Assembly: GCA_009767595.1 (NCBI GenBank)
Contig: VSDK01001771.1
Location: forward strand, 543,990-607,989
DNA length: 64,000 nt
Reading direction: 5' to 3'
Source: Symbiodinium kawagutii
Taxonomy: Eukaryota; Sar; Dinophyceae; Suessiales; Symbiodiniaceae
The stretch's first letter is position 1. Every line of letters starts with the position of its first letter. The notes under the pieces are model-generated. The model did no database searches and had not been told where the DNA came from. It saw only the letters and a program-made list of their open reading frames with translations. Shown in pieces: positions 34,255-45,056 of the stretch. The position numbers were made by a program, and so were the translations under genes.

Positions 34255-34765
34255 AAGCAACACATATTTCTTCCACCCACCTTCTTCGCCTGCAGATATG
34301 TTGCCAACCGCCTCACCATGATTCACCAAGAGAATCGACACCGCCCTGCCACACTTCAGTTCCTTCAGCCCATATTCCACACAGAGCTTGTCCTTGTTAC
34401 AGACGGGCCAGACACCACTACAATCACCGTCCTTGGACGCACACGCGGTCCCAACGAACAAACACTCACCTACAACCACCCAACCGCACAGTGGCAGTTC
34501 TATGCTTGGCAGGCAGCAACATCCACTCAACACAAGCTCAACGCCCCAGACGCCAGAATCAATCTGGCCGAAACCACACAAATCCGCTCACCAACGTCGC
34601 GACTTTGATCCAAACATGGACAATGTCGACTTGATTACATCATGTTATATCCAGGGGAACCATTGCAGCGATTTGGAAACCGCATCTTGGCCAAAAGAAC
34701 CAAATGACGTGACTCACTTTTTAAAAACAACTAAAGTTTACCATAGTCTTATTTCATTGTAGCCA
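33629..34765 (+). pseudogene. Ser/Thr/Pro/Asn-rich coding-like segment with frame breaks
   Basis: About 1.1 kb of C/A-rich sequence with long open stretches that change frame. Frame one holds MSTFKSQPRTSLAPSFQF, an in-frame TAG at 33951, and VVAADQLANVQQQCQRLGDI. Another frame holds SATKSPQSSPTSQSDMKNTS and a later SIWPKPHKSAHQRRDFDPN, with a TGA at 34319. A (CAA)n run is at 34195-34257. No splice sites of the local type explain the shifts. It may be a decayed intronless gene or a retrocopy. Alternatively this is only low-complexity DNA. Confidence 0.4.
34195..34257. repeat. (CAA)n microsatellite
   Basis: About twenty CAA units, with a few CAT and CGA interruptions, inside the coding-like segment at 33629-34765. 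Confidence 0.9.
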
Positions 34766-36167
34766 CCGATTGTTTCATCACTCAGTGTTGCTTCCAGTGC
34801 AGTGAGTCACAAACTCTGCTCTCGCACCAGCCACCATCAAAACAAAGTTTAGTTGACCACACCGGTGACTTTTCACAACCTTTCTTCGTGTTCTTCTCTG
34901 TTCTTTAATTCTTCTTTGCCTACTCATGGCATGTCCTGAGCTGAAATACATCCCAACTTTCAATAAGTGCAGCATCACAAGGCTTCTAATTGCCTTCATT
35001 TGCGTTCATTGATTGTTCACATTAGTCCTTTCTTTATCAGTTTGGTTTCAGGAACATAGCAGTCACCTCATTTGCCTCCATGTCCCGACATGTGAGACTG
35101 CGCCGATCTTGAGGCTAAGTGAGGGGGAAAGTCGCGTTCCCTTTGTTCTCATCATACAAGTTCAAAACATATCAACAATGATTTTCAAAATTAAATCATG
35201 TCAGTTTCAGATTGCCAATTTCTTGCCAAATATAGTGGGAACCAGCATACACGCCAACTGCGGAAAAAAAGTTCTGGTAAAAGCGGCAGCATGCATTCAT
35301 ATCTGGGGACCAAAATTTAGGTTCCTTGTAAATACCCTGTGTTCTGGTCAAAGGTGCAAAAATAACTGGGGTTTTCAAACAGAACCGACTTGTTCTTAAG
35401 TTTTGGCTTTCCTGGGTAGCAGCTTTCCTAAGATGACACCCCCATCGGTAGTACGCTGCCCCAATCATTGGCAGTAGCAACCCCGCAGCAACTCTTCTGT
35501 CATGCAGGCGATCGTGCTGCCATGTGCACGAGAATTGATTCCTCTATGGAATATGATAGTCAAGATTGTCACGATTTTCATGACATGTTTTTGGACATCC
35601 ACAATTCCCAAAAGCACAGGAATGGATCGGTTTTCATATAGCTGGCAATGAATTGGCTGCTGATCATCGCAGAAATGGTTGATGGGAAAAAATGCACTAT
35701 TAGTTAGCCTACGATTGGATATAATTGGTGGTTAAAGCAGCTGGGTTTCCAGCGTAGATTGTCTTATCAACCATCCCAGCAAGATTATCATCTCCTTCTT
35801 CTGGGAAAGGCTGATGGACCCACCGTTGCCACTGGTCCCTAGGTATCGAAGAAACTCAGCCCAGACCACGGCACAGACACCGAATCGAAGGTGGCGAATC
35901 TACAGGCGGAAGAAATCTACTACCGGAGAAGATAGATGAAGTAGATTCACCATGAAATACTATGGGTGGATTTATACTTGTAGATTCCCCATCTACAGGC
36001 GACTTCTACAGGTGAATCCACCCGTTGAAATAGTTTCACGATGTTTCATGGCTTTACCTTTTTGAAAACGCTTGATCTTCAGCGCAACCAGGTTGGTTTA
36101 CCGGAGGTCCTTTGTGCATAATTCACGTTGATTCTGTTGATGAATTAATTTTGATGAGAGTCTAGTG
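34766..36167. other. Stretch without a convincing gene
   Basis: ORFs of 128 and 94 codons at 35013-35399 (+) and 35196-35480 (-) overlap and show no splice support or motif. CTACAGGCG with GTAGATTC recurs at 35895-36015 (about four loose copies). Confidence 0.35.
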
Positions 36168-36467
36168 ATGCCTAGCAATATTGATCATAGCCCCAGAGAT
36201 GACTATGTGGACTGGGAAACCCCTGTGTTCGAACTTCCAGCTGCAGCTGAAGGTGGTTGACAGAGTTGCGAGCAAAACTTCGTGGCAGCTCAACAGACAA
36301 ACATCCTGTGCAGCACAATAGTGTACAGTCACGCAGTTGAACACTGCCTGTGCACTTTCACACATTTGTGGGAGGGTTCAGGGCTGATTCAGGCTGGTGC
36401 GGACCATGATTTTCAGTGCCTCTCAGCTGTGGGGGAAATGTTTATCCGAGTCGCATGTTTGCCATAG
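36168..36467 (+). CDS. ORF with in-frame TGA or a 36-bp intron
   Basis: ATG at 36168 codes MPSNIDHSPRDDYVDWETPV then FELPAAAEG. A TGA lies at 36258, but GTGGTT (36253) to GGCAG (36288) could be a 36-bp intron that keeps frame. The frame continues QQTNILCSTIVYSHAVEHCL to VGEMFIRVACLP and TAG at 36467. Introns of 43 and 58 bp occur in the gene at 13.9 kb, so a very short one is conceivable. Function unknown. Confidence 0.42.
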
Positions 36468-36504
36468 CACTGGTGGTGTGACCTTAGATAAAGCTGACCT
36501 CGGA

Positions 36505-36592
36505 ATACCTCCGATGTAATCATTGAAGATCAGCGCGAATCAGCCTCGGAACGGGCCCCGGACAAGCTACTAGTACTGTGTAGATAGATCTC
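36505..36592 (+). CDS. Weak exon candidate
   Basis: The frame reads SDVIIEDQRESASERAPDKL to a TAG. It is short and charged. Splice edges are not fixed. Confidence 0.3.
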
Positions 36593-36833
36593 CAGCACAG
36601 TGGCGGTTACGAGCCCATCTTTCCATCGCGAATTGCGGTGCTTTTCAACGGGCTTGCAACCCCACCAAGGTCAATCAATTTACCAATTCATTTTGGACCG
36701 TTGAACGGGCCCATGCTGGACAAGAGGACAAAATCCAGCCTCGCAGCTTGTGCTTTGCACTTTGTGAAGGATTTTGATCGGCTTTGGACTGCTATTTGGG
36801 AAGCAAACCTGAAATTTAGCTTGCCAAATTAGT

Positions 36834-37025
36834 GTGCCAAAGACTAAACAAAAATGGCTAGTTAGTTCTGAACCGGGTGAAAATTCAGACGAGGGTATCT
36901 CCTCGGTCACCGGGGCACCTGATGAGTGGGTTGACCTCCGCCTGTCATCCGTAGGGCCCATGGGACCGGCGTGTAAACCACTGTCGCTTCAGAGTTTCGT
37001 TCGTGGCGTTGCTCCAAAGAACTTG
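36834..37025 (+). CDS. Exon ending at a GTAAGG donor
   Basis: The frame reads SSEPGENSDEGISSVTGAPD then EWVDLRLSSVGPMGPACKPL, SLQSFVRGVAPKNL and GTAAGG. The 5' edge may lie later than 36834. Unknown family. The next likely exon is 37144. Confidence 0.5.
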
Positions 37026-37143
37026 GTAAGGGAACAGAGACTGAGTTCCAAACTCTCTAAGTGACTTGATCAAACTCTCCACCAGAACCCATGTTGCTTG
37101 AAGCATAGGGTTTGTTGATCCCATCTGCAACCGATCAACGGAG

Positions 37144-37272
37144 TTGCAGCTGTACTGCCAGGAAGCTGCCGTGTCCTTGGCACACAGAGCGGCCCAAGAA
37201 GCAGCAGAAGAGGCAGCCAAAGTCAAGGCCACAAAAAGCGCAGAGCGACAGGCAGAAGCTTGGCTGGAAAAT
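37144..37272 (+). CDS. Ala/Glu-rich coiled-coil exon
   Basis: After CGGAG, 43 codons read LQLYCQEAAVSLAHRAAQEA, AEEAAKVKATKSAERQAEAW and LEN, up to GTGTCA. Phase is zero at both ends as read. Composition matches the Ala/Glu exons downstream of 50.7 kb. Confidence 0.6.
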
Positions 37273-37299
37273 GTGTCACAGTTCCCAGTGATTCAAATT

Positions 37300-37327
37300 G
37301 TCGTTGTCGTGGTCGTTGTCGTTGTCG

Positions 37328-37373
<46 letters not shown>

Positions 37374-37406
37374 GGTTGTTGTTGTTGTTGTTGTAGTTGT
37401 TGTTTC
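37300..37406. repeat. (GTT)n microsatellite
   Basis: About 33 GTT or GTC triplets. They lie in the intron after exon 37144 and give false poly-Val, poly-Cys and poly-Gln ORFs. Confidence 0.95.
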
Positions 37407-37864
37407 TTGCTGAAATATGTTGAAATCAGAGTTTGGCTCTGGCTTTGTTCTTTCTTGTTTTTTCTTCTTCTTTTGTTTCTCCTTTGTATGTTGCGCTTTG
37501 TTTGTTGGTTCTTACAACCTTGTCTCACACCCCACAGCTTTTATGCTATCATTTGTCCTGACACTGGGTATAAAGCTGCTGTCAATTTACGGCGCCCAAG
37601 TTATACAGTTATACAGACACATTAAACTCTAAACACTATATTTGTTGTGTGTAGAATATTTCTATATGTATATATAATTTCCTTTATATGTGTACGCATG
37701 TACACACTTGGTCGCTACACGTGCATACAGTCTATAGTCTACATGTTATATGATTATGTACGTAAAATACATATTTATAATACACTTACCTACCTAGATT
37801 CGAACAGATACATGATGCACTCGTAGAGGGTCCTTTCCGGATTCCCTTGAGCCCAGGTCCAAAG

Positions 37865-37903
37865 GCTAAGACAATGGTGACTGCTGGAGCAGATTCCACT
37901 GAG
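37865..37903 (+). CDS. Small exon, 13 codons
   Basis: AAAG|GCT opens AKTMVTAGADSTE and ends at GTGCCC. Phase is zero. It is plausible only because it follows the similar exon at 37144 on the same strand. Confidence 0.38.
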
Positions 37904-38060
37904 GTGCCCAGGGTTGCTGAGTAGATCAGCATTGATGGCAACATGATGCAGGAACATGAGGAGTTGATCAGGACAAGTAGATTGATCATATATGTTCTTT
38001 AGCTATGTATGTATGATCACACATATATATATAATTATATTGTTTTAATTTAGTTATGTG

Positions 38061-38159
<99 letters not shown>

Positions 38160-38160
38160 A
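38061..38160. repeat. (TATC)n microsatellite
   Basis: Twenty-five perfect TATC units. Confidence 0.98.
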
Positions 38161-38373
38161 CATGGGTACGTGTGACTCCTGCACCTGGTCAGGCAGTCAT
38201 GAAGCACATGGGTGTGGGCCTTAGTTGCTTGGACAGATGCTTGTCCTTTGTAGATGCTTAGTGCCTGTCCATAGCCTTGGAAAAGATACATTTGGCTGTC
38301 AAAAGTCACCCAGTTGCCATCGCGTGGTCTTGTTCCCTGTCAAACCCAGCACTTTTTTGGTGACCCGGCTTGT

Positions 38374-38452
38374 GGCTGCAGGTCAATACCCTGTGCCCCC
38401 AATGAACTACCCATGGCTGTTGGCTAATATTGACCGATATCATCCCATAGCC
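38374..38452 (-). mobile_element. Degraded family A element
   Basis: The ends GGCTGCAGGTCAATACC and ATCCCATAGCC match family A, but the interior is shortened to about 79 bp and no target duplication is left. Confidence 0.5.
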
Positions 38453-38567
38453 ACATCTAGTTGCTTTGGCCATGATTATTGTTGGTTGCTGCCCCCCAAT
38501 ATCAACCATTCGCCAGCCAATTGACCATACTTATTTGACAACCATCCTCACTAGCTCAGCTCTCAAG

Positions 38568-38634
38568 GTGCTTTCTGAGGATCAGATTTTTGACCTCACA
38601 AAAGCTGCGCTGCGGATCGCTGCGGTTCCTGGCG
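38568..38634 (+). CDS. Isolated exon
   Basis: After CTCAAG the frame reads VLSEDQIFDLTKAALRIAAV and PGG, with a GTGGTA donor. It may continue the Ala-rich gene of 37 kb. Confidence 0.45.
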
Positions 38635-38659
38635 GTGGTATGAGATACCCCAGCGACTG

Positions 38660-39190
38660 ACACCCAGCAGTGATGGGTTCTTAGTACGGAAGCGGTTAGG
38701 TGGTTTTGCCAGTTTAATGAGCTAACTTACTACTATGGACGCCGTCATACAAGAAGGGCAGGGGTCAATACTATCATGGATCAGGGTAGGTGGACACTGT
38801 TGGCTTCAAGCTGTGGGATGCCAGGGTGTGGCTGCCTGTTGACGCCACGCCATTACCATCACCAACCCTATGATCAATCACCAATCATCAGTAGCCATTG
38901 CTAGACCTGCCATCCTTAAGCACCATTAACCATCATTAGCCATGAGTAATCAACGGTTGAACTCAGTTTAACCACCAGTTCAACAATATTGTGTTGGTTA
39001 ATTGTTCAACTGTTATTTGACCACTGTTCATGATAAGAATTAGCTGATTGACCATCATTAACCACCACCAACCATCATTGACCACTCTCCGGCGCCGCCA
39101 TTTCTGTCCTAGCCCTGGTCCCAACGTAGTGAGCTGTCCCAGGCAGTGACGCGCGTGTGGGGTGGATTTGATGGTGATGATGTGGAGGGG
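38660..39190. other. Non-coding stretch rich in ACCATCA/ACCACCA text
   Basis: Loose repeats of CCATCATTA and ACCACCAACC occur at 38860-39090. No exon was found. Confidence 0.4.
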
Positions 39191-39310
39191 ATATAGCTAT
39201 GGGTCAACATAAACCAGCAATAATGGTGGATGAGAAACAACAAAGCTATAGGGAAAACAATGGCTAATGATAAGGGAACAGGGGTACGGGGTTTTGACCC
39301 ACAGCCACAT
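39191..39310 (+). mobile_element. Family A element (ATAT/ACAT flanks)
   Basis: The element 39195-39306 (112 bp) starts AGCTATGGGTCAACAT and ends GGGTTTTGACCCACAGCC. The flanks ATAT and ACAT differ at one base. Confidence 0.82.
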
Positions 39311-39429
39311 GAATTTTCGATGGTTCCTGATGATTAACCGTATCAAGTGGATATGAATGGATATCAAAATTAACTTGACTGGATTTACTGGATGATTGGG
39401 GGGTTCCCAATTTTGAACCATTCATCAGT

Positions 39430-39527
39430 GGCTTTTGAAAATTGGGACCCCCCCCAAATCAGCCAGTAAATCATTCATAGCAATGATTCGTCCATTTCTT
39501 GGGGTCCTCAGTTTGACAAACACCCAT
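39430..39527 (+). mobile_element. Degraded family B element
   Basis: GTGGCTTTTGAAAATTGGGA, then AAATCAGCC, and an end CAGTTTGACAAACACCC match family B loosely. Confidence 0.45.
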
Positions 39528-39992
39528 ATTATTGAAATGGCTCATGGTGAATCATCAATGGTTAACATGGAGCTGGACTGTCAATGACCTTTCATAATTG
39601 GCAGTTGATAATAAGGAGCTGCTCAATCAATTGCCAACGAATGCCAATGATATCGACCAGTTCATTCGTGAATAGATCAATGGTTATCAATATCTACCTT
39701 TTGATGATCAACCATCGATAGATTGGTAGCTTCAGTGTTTGATTGTTTCATCAAGCAAAGTTGGCCGTAACCAGCTTCTGAACAAGTTTCATAAGCTGCT
39801 TACAGCTGGGTGCCAAACTGGTTCATGAGCTGATGAACAAAGTGGTGCTGCTAAGCTGAGCCCGTTGCTAAGCAGTGGTTGATTCGAAGCGACAACGTAG
39901 CCATGCCATTCGCTTATGAGAAGCAGCTGATGAATCTCAGAGGTGAGGAGCAGTTGCTGTTCAGCTGCTAAGACTGGTTGAACCATCAGCAT

Positions 39993-40115
39993 AGATGACT
40001 ATGGATCAATATTAGCCAATCAACTAATGGTGGATGAGAACCAACAAAGCTATAGGGAAAACAATGGCTAATGATGGGGGAACCAGGGGTACAGGGTTTT
40101 GACCCACAGCCAGAT
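39993..40115 (+). mobile_element. Family A element with AGAT duplications
   Basis: The element 39997-40111 (115 bp) starts GACTATGGATCAATATT and ends GGGTTTTGACCCACAGCC. Both flanks are AGAT. Its interior is nearly identical to the copies at 39195 and 112. Confidence 0.88.
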
Positions 40116-40422
40116 AAGAGCATTGTCATCGTGAGTGTAAATGGACAGAATTTCTCACAAGTTTTTGTCAATATTGTTTTCAGCATCAGAGTCTCAGTAT
40201 CCAATGACCACTGATGATACTGCCTAGTGTTTTCTCGTGCGGATTCCTGGTACAATATCACAATGCTTTTGCTTGGTCATGACAAGTGAGTACTCTCGAT
40301 ACGACGTGGAATCGCCATAGAAGATAAGGTGATCACTGCTGAGTCTGGCCACCACTGACCATCAGTATGAAAGTATGAATGAATATATAGGATATGTTTG
40401 TTTGACTAAGTGTTGTCAATAT

Positions 40423-40522
40423 GGGGATTGGGTCAAGCCCCAAACCATCCGAAAGCCTCCGAAAACCACAGTCATTTGGGGGATATGAACAGCCAGAGGT
40501 AGCAGGGTTTTGACCCACAGCC
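40423..40522 (+). mobile_element. Diverged family A element
   Basis: The right end GGGTTTTGACCCACAGCC is intact, while the left end GGGGATTGGGTCAAG is diverged. The interior differs, with CCGAAAGCCTCCGAAAACC. No clear duplication. Confidence 0.6.
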
Positions 40523-40992
40523 ATTTTGCCACTATTCATGGTGAAAATAAGAATTGATCAATGCTTTATCCATAAGAACTGATATTCAACGGTGTCTCTG
40601 AGAAGCTATGTTTCAACTGGTGTTGGTTTCTGAGAAGCCCTGCATCTCCCATTGAGACAGCTGTAGGGGCTTATAGCCGGGTAGCAGACTGTCAGCCCGA
40701 CTGCCCCAACACGTTGTTTGCTACATGTGCCAGCTGGTTGATGAAGGGTGGGGAGTACGTTTGGTGCAGGAAAAGAATGGGGTCCTCCCCAAGACCGTCC
40801 AGATTTGTGGCAGTCATTTGATCACTTGTGTATACTGGTTGACCTTCGCCATTGACCAGTGTGAGATTTCTGTTGAGATGACTGGTTGACTAATCAGACC
40901 ATGGTAAACTAACTAGCCAGTAGCTAATCAAACTAAACCACCACTATGTCCATGGTCTCTGGGATGAACACAGCCATCTACCGACAGGGGCA

Positions 40993-41002
40993 NNNNNNNN
41001 NN
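40993..41002. other. Assembly gap (10 N)
   Basis: Ten undetermined bases. The true gap size is unknown. Confidence 0.99.
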
Positions 41003-41010
41003 CTAAAGCC

Positions 41011-41082
41011 ATGGCTCGTTCCCTTTTCATAGCAGCAGCAGTGGGAGCCTCAGCCACAAGTGGTGGTGCACAGAATCATTTG
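41011..41082 (+). CDS. Candidate first exon with signal-peptide-like start
   Basis: ATG at 41011, just after the gap, codes MARSLFIAAAVGASATSGG then AQNHLK. It has a short hydrophobic core and small residues. Donor candidates are GTGGTG or GCACAG. It may lead to the exon at 41403. Sequence upstream is missing. Confidence 0.35.
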
Positions 41083-41402
41083 AAGCAAAAACGATACGAC
41101 GTTTAGCCTATTTATGTTCTGAGCAGTGTGGCTCCACCAAAAGCTAAGGAGGTTGCAACTTTAAGATCTTGTCTTTTGAGGCCCAACAAAAGTCTAAATG
41201 CTGGAACCACCCAAAAATCACCAGGTCCAAAAGCCAACTTCAGGATCTCAAGAGCCAGAAAGGAGCTGAGATGCTGAAAAAAACCACCAAACATGTGAGG
41301 TCTAACCTACATCCTATCCACCTGTGTCAACCACTGGAGCACCCGACCAAAAGCGACAATGCTGGAGTTTCTTGGAAGAACCAAACTTTGAGCTTCGCTG
41401 AG

Positions 41403-41777
41403 GTGGTGTGTGCCACTTGCTCCAAACTTGGCCATCACAAAGGATTTTTGGCCTGGTGTCTCAGGAGCTTGTGGATGTGGCAGCGGTGAAGCTTTGGGGA
41501 TTCATCTGGCTATGGGTCAATATTAACCAACCAACTAGTGGGGATAACGGGATAACCACCAACAACAATAAGGAAAACAATGGCTGATGATAGGGGAACC
41601 AGGGGTACAGGGTTTTGACCCACTGCCATCTCAAAGCATTCCCCATCCCAACTGATGCTTCAGAGGCTCACACAAGTTGGTAGAGTTGATCTCAAGTCCT
41701 TATACACCGCGGTACCCTCTGCATTGGTGGACCCCCACATGGTGGACCCCCACTTGTTGTTGGTCACGAATTTATAG
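41403..41777 (+). pseudogene. Exon interrupted by a family A element
   Basis: After CTGAG the frame reads GVCHLLQTWPSQRIFGLVSQ and ELVDVAAVKLWGF, then is broken at 41508-41631. Taking out the element plus one ATCT gives SKHSPSQLMLQRLTQVGRVD and LKSLYTAVPSALVDP, open to a TAG at 41775 or to a GTACCC donor at about 41711. The insertion adds 124 bases and so shifts frame. Family not recognised. Whether the gene is dead depends on whether the element is removed from RNA. Confidence 0.6.
41504..41631 (+). mobile_element. Family A element inserted in an exon (ATCT duplications)
   Basis: The 120-bp element 41508-41627 runs from GGCTATGGGTCAATATT to GGGTTTTGACCCACTGCC and is flanked by ATCT (41504-41507, 41628-41631). 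Confidence 0.92.
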
Positions 41778-41896
41778 TTGCTGGTCATAGAGCTAGCTCG
41801 CAGTCAACATGGATGGAAGTTGGCAGTTCCTGGATGATTGGTGATCATCCATGGTCACCCATGATCATCCATAATCATACCATTTCTTCCCCTTAG

Positions 41897-42134
41897 CTAT
41901 ACCACCATCAGCTGCAGCTTTCCGAGGCCTCACAGGAAGATCGGCCCCATCGGAACACCCACATCCACAACGCGCCCCTGCTACTGGGCCCAGATCTTTA
42001 CGTGGCGATGGCAGGAGCTTGGGTCCCATAGCTCCCAAGAGCTGGAAATCATTCAGACCATGAAACACGACGGTGAAGCTCACCTGTTGTCATTGGGAGT
42101 GTGGGAAGATTTTCCACTCAACGAGTCTTCTTGA
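41897..42134 (+). CDS. Terminal exon, unknown protein
   Basis: After CCCCTTAG one frame stays open for 79 codons to a TGA at 42132, containing CYWAQIFTWRWQELGSHSSQ, ELEIIQTMKHDGEAHLLSLG and VWEDFPLNESS. The first part is also open in the other two frames, so the acceptor may lie further in. It is probably the C-terminal exon of the gene interrupted at 41.5 kb. Confidence 0.5.
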
Positions 42135-42498
42135 TCCAAGCCTTGTATAGCGTTGTGGGATCATGCTGGCTGAAGACTCGATGCCAAGCATGGAAGGTGT
42201 TTAGTGCTTTGCGCCTCAGTGATATCATAAGTGTCCTACAATAAACTTTTGCTCCCCAATACTAACCCCATACTTTTTGATATAAGGGGTGGGTGTAGTG
42301 ATAGGAAGGGGGGATTAGTTGGTATTGCTTTGATTCGTCCCTTTTTACAAAGCAAGGAAAGGCGTAAGTTCCAAACACTCTGATGCAGTCGGGTCCAAGG
42401 ATGTTGCCCCAAGACGCATCCAAGATTCGTAATATGACGCGATGGACTTGCGACATCTTGCGACTATTTGAAACATTGGAATTCCAATTGAACACCAG

Positions 42499-42564
42499 GA
42501 CCCAGATATGTTTCTTTTCATTTGGATGCGAGACCTTATCGATGCTTGCTTTGAGAAGATATCG
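42499..42564 (+). CDS. Isolated exon candidate
   Basis: After CACCAG the frame reads DPDMFLFIWMRDLIDACFEK. It has an AG|G acceptor; the donor is unclear. A 159-codon minus-strand ORF covers the region and cannot be excluded. Confidence 0.38.
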
Positions 42565-42747
42565 TATCGACACTAGTGGACACAAACCAAGGCCCCCGGT
42601 TGGGTAAAGCCTGAAGTGGGTGTGATCAGGCCATGCACACTTCAGGCAGAGCCCCTCTTCGGACGCCAATGTCGAAGTGCATTTGCTGCGAAGTGAAAGT
42701 TCCTGGGCTCTGTTTGGCGCAAACGTGTCACCACCAGACATGTGATC

Positions 42748-42748
42748 G

Positions 42749-42788
<40 letters not shown>

Positions 42789-42804
42789 TTTCATCACCAT
42801 CATC

Positions 42805-42836
<32 letters not shown>

Positions 42837-42892
42837 CATCGTCATCATCGTCATCATTGTCATCATCGTCATCGTCATCGTCATCATCCTGA
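42748..42892. repeat. (ATC)n microsatellite
   Basis: About 48 ATC/GTC triplets with a few interruptions. The poly-His, poly-Ile and poly-Met ORFs are artefacts of it. Confidence 0.96.
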
Positions 42893-43299
42893 TTATTGGG
42901 AGTGTTCTGTTTGTCAAAATAAGTAGCTACATGTCACCCTCATTACCTCAACATTTTCAGATCCAGCAGGAACATTTTGGTCATGTTCTTCCCATTGGTC
43001 TATTCAATGCAATAGTTGTCAACAGTCAGCGCATCGTAATTATTTGTTGCGGCATCGGTTGCACACTCAAAGTTTGCTTTATCGGTCTGTCGAACTGTTT
43101 CATATTGGTCCAGTGGCCATTTGGTTGCTGGTTTCAAACATTTCTTTTTTTCCCTAGTATTGCCAAATGGTGGGTTGGTTGACAATCATCTTGTTCTTGA
43201 CGGGGTGATTAAACCACCAAACAGACATTGTAATTTTTATCATCTTAGGCACGCTTTGTACCTCAGGTCGTGTTGTCGTTTTTCTTGCTGTCATATTAT

Positions 43300-43401
43300 G
43301 GTGGTTTCTCAAATGGGGGGTACCCCCAAATCATCCAAGATTTATCACTTTTACTAAAACACTTTCCATTTTTAGGGTCCCCTATGACTTGAGAAAGCAT
43401 C
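43300..43401 (+). mobile_element. Family B element
   Basis: Starts GGTGGTTTCTCAAATGG, inner AAATCATCC, ends ACTTGAGAAAGCATC. About 102 bp; flanks do not match. Confidence 0.6.
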
Positions 43402-44833
43402 ACATCATGATGACCTGCGAAGAGAGCTGTGTTCCAAGGTGACAACTCCGTCCGGACACCAATCAGTGATGCGATCCACGGAGGGGTTCAGCTGTGGTAG
43501 CAGAGGTAAACCTCAAATGATAAGTGGATGGATTTCCCAACCTTGATAGACATAAGATGCTGGGGGATAGATTCTTCAAATTTGGAAATGGTTTCCCAAC
43601 CTTGCAATTAGGATAAGATGGGGATTCAAAAAATGTCAAAGAGGGTTGTTGTGTTCTTCTCCTGTCCTTGTGCTATCAATCTCATCATAGATCCTAGGGT
43701 GTTCTCACAGAAAGCTGAGCAATTCAGGTATTGGCAATGAGGATTACAGTACATGCTCATTGATCCCCATTCTGTAGGAAGGTCGCGAGGAAGATCTCTT
43801 GCAGTTGCAGGTTCTCATGTAGGAGCCTTTAAGGCAGAGCAAGATTCCTCGACAGAGAAGTCGTCCACGGCAAGTGCCAGAAGGATTCGCAACTGCAGCT
43901 TGTGGTGACTCAAAGCATTGGACTCAACGCCTTAGGGTTTTAGTCATGGGTGGTAGTTTCTCTGTTATGATCAATTCATGATGGTTATGAACGTGGACGC
44001 TTAGTAGAAACCACTATTATTCTGGACAAACCCATCCAGTGACCAGTGACATTTTTGAGTAGAAGAACAAAGCCATTATCGATAAATCACCAGTCATTAT
44101 TGATTAGGTAATTCACTATTATTATGGACACCCATTGATAATTCCGATTGGTGTTCTGTTTGCATGCTAATGCAGTACTGTCTGTGGGGCCTTTTTTGTG
44201 GAAGATACAGATGCGCAGGCTGTGTGCTTCAACAGGCAACCCATCCAAGTCTCGCCTAGTCAGGACCCAGCATCGATTTTGGAAACATTGGAAGGGTTAC
44301 AGTGTCTTCTTAGCCAAAGCCGCCCAAACTGTAGCGTTTGTTTGTAGTACTCAGTACAGTTGTTGATCACAAGATGGGGCCCCCAAGATAGTGATTTGTT
44401 GGTTTATGACTAGGGTAACCATTATGGTAGATGTAGCTACCGTTAAATAAATGGTTTCTTATAACTAGTTGGTAACTATATACTAGTTGGTGTAAACTAC
44501 TAGTTTTGATCTAAACCGACTGGTTACTACTAGTTATCGTTAAATGGCTTATTACCCGTAAGTATTAGCCATTATGAACCATATGATTGATTGCACTTAA
44601 GCATAGACCACCGCAGTATACCATGGCTAACCAAGCAGCGGAGCTGGGGGCTCCACCTTGCAGCGACAATCCGCCACGATGCGTGACAGGACGAAGCCAG
44701 AGCGTAGCCAGCGTCCAAGGACCCGTTCCTCGCCCAGTTGCCGGTGGTGCAAAACGCGGTGTGTGTGTGTGTGTGGCCATGGGTAAATGTGTATGTTTGC
44801 ATGTGATGGTTTCATTTTTTTTGGTTTGCATGC

Positions 44834-44941
44834 GGTGGTTTCGTTTCCTTTCATAGCTGGGGGTACCCCCACTTATCATCCACTTTACGAATCGTTTAAC
44901 CATCCATTTTTTTGGGGGTACTCCCCATCATGAGAAACACC
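44834..44941 (+). mobile_element. Family B element
   Basis: Starts GGTGGTTTCGTTTCC, inner TTATCATCCACTTTACGA, ends CATCATGAGAAACACC. The left part seems to carry a few extra bases. Confidence 0.55.
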
Positions 44942-45056
44942 TGTGTTTGTGAGTGTGTGTGTGACTCGACGCCGTGATTGGTCGCATGGCGTGGTGATGC
45001 CATGCCTTTAAATGTCGACATCGTGCAACCAACCTTCGTGATGGATTTTGTTTTAG

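Larger units (their letters stand above)
42900..45056. other. Mostly non-coding stretch with family B elements
   Basis: No joined exons. On the minus strand 44660-44730 reads RQLGEERVLGRWLRSGFVL and could be an exon ending at GTGGAG. The rest shows only short random ORFs. Confidence 0.35.

Noticed and set aside
37144-37413. Poly-Val, poly-Cys and poly-Gln proteins
   Set aside because: These are translations of the (GTT)n microsatellite; the real exon stops at 37272.
42633-43182. Poly-His and poly-Ile/Val ORFs
   Set aside because: Products of the (ATC)n microsatellite with no splice or codon support.
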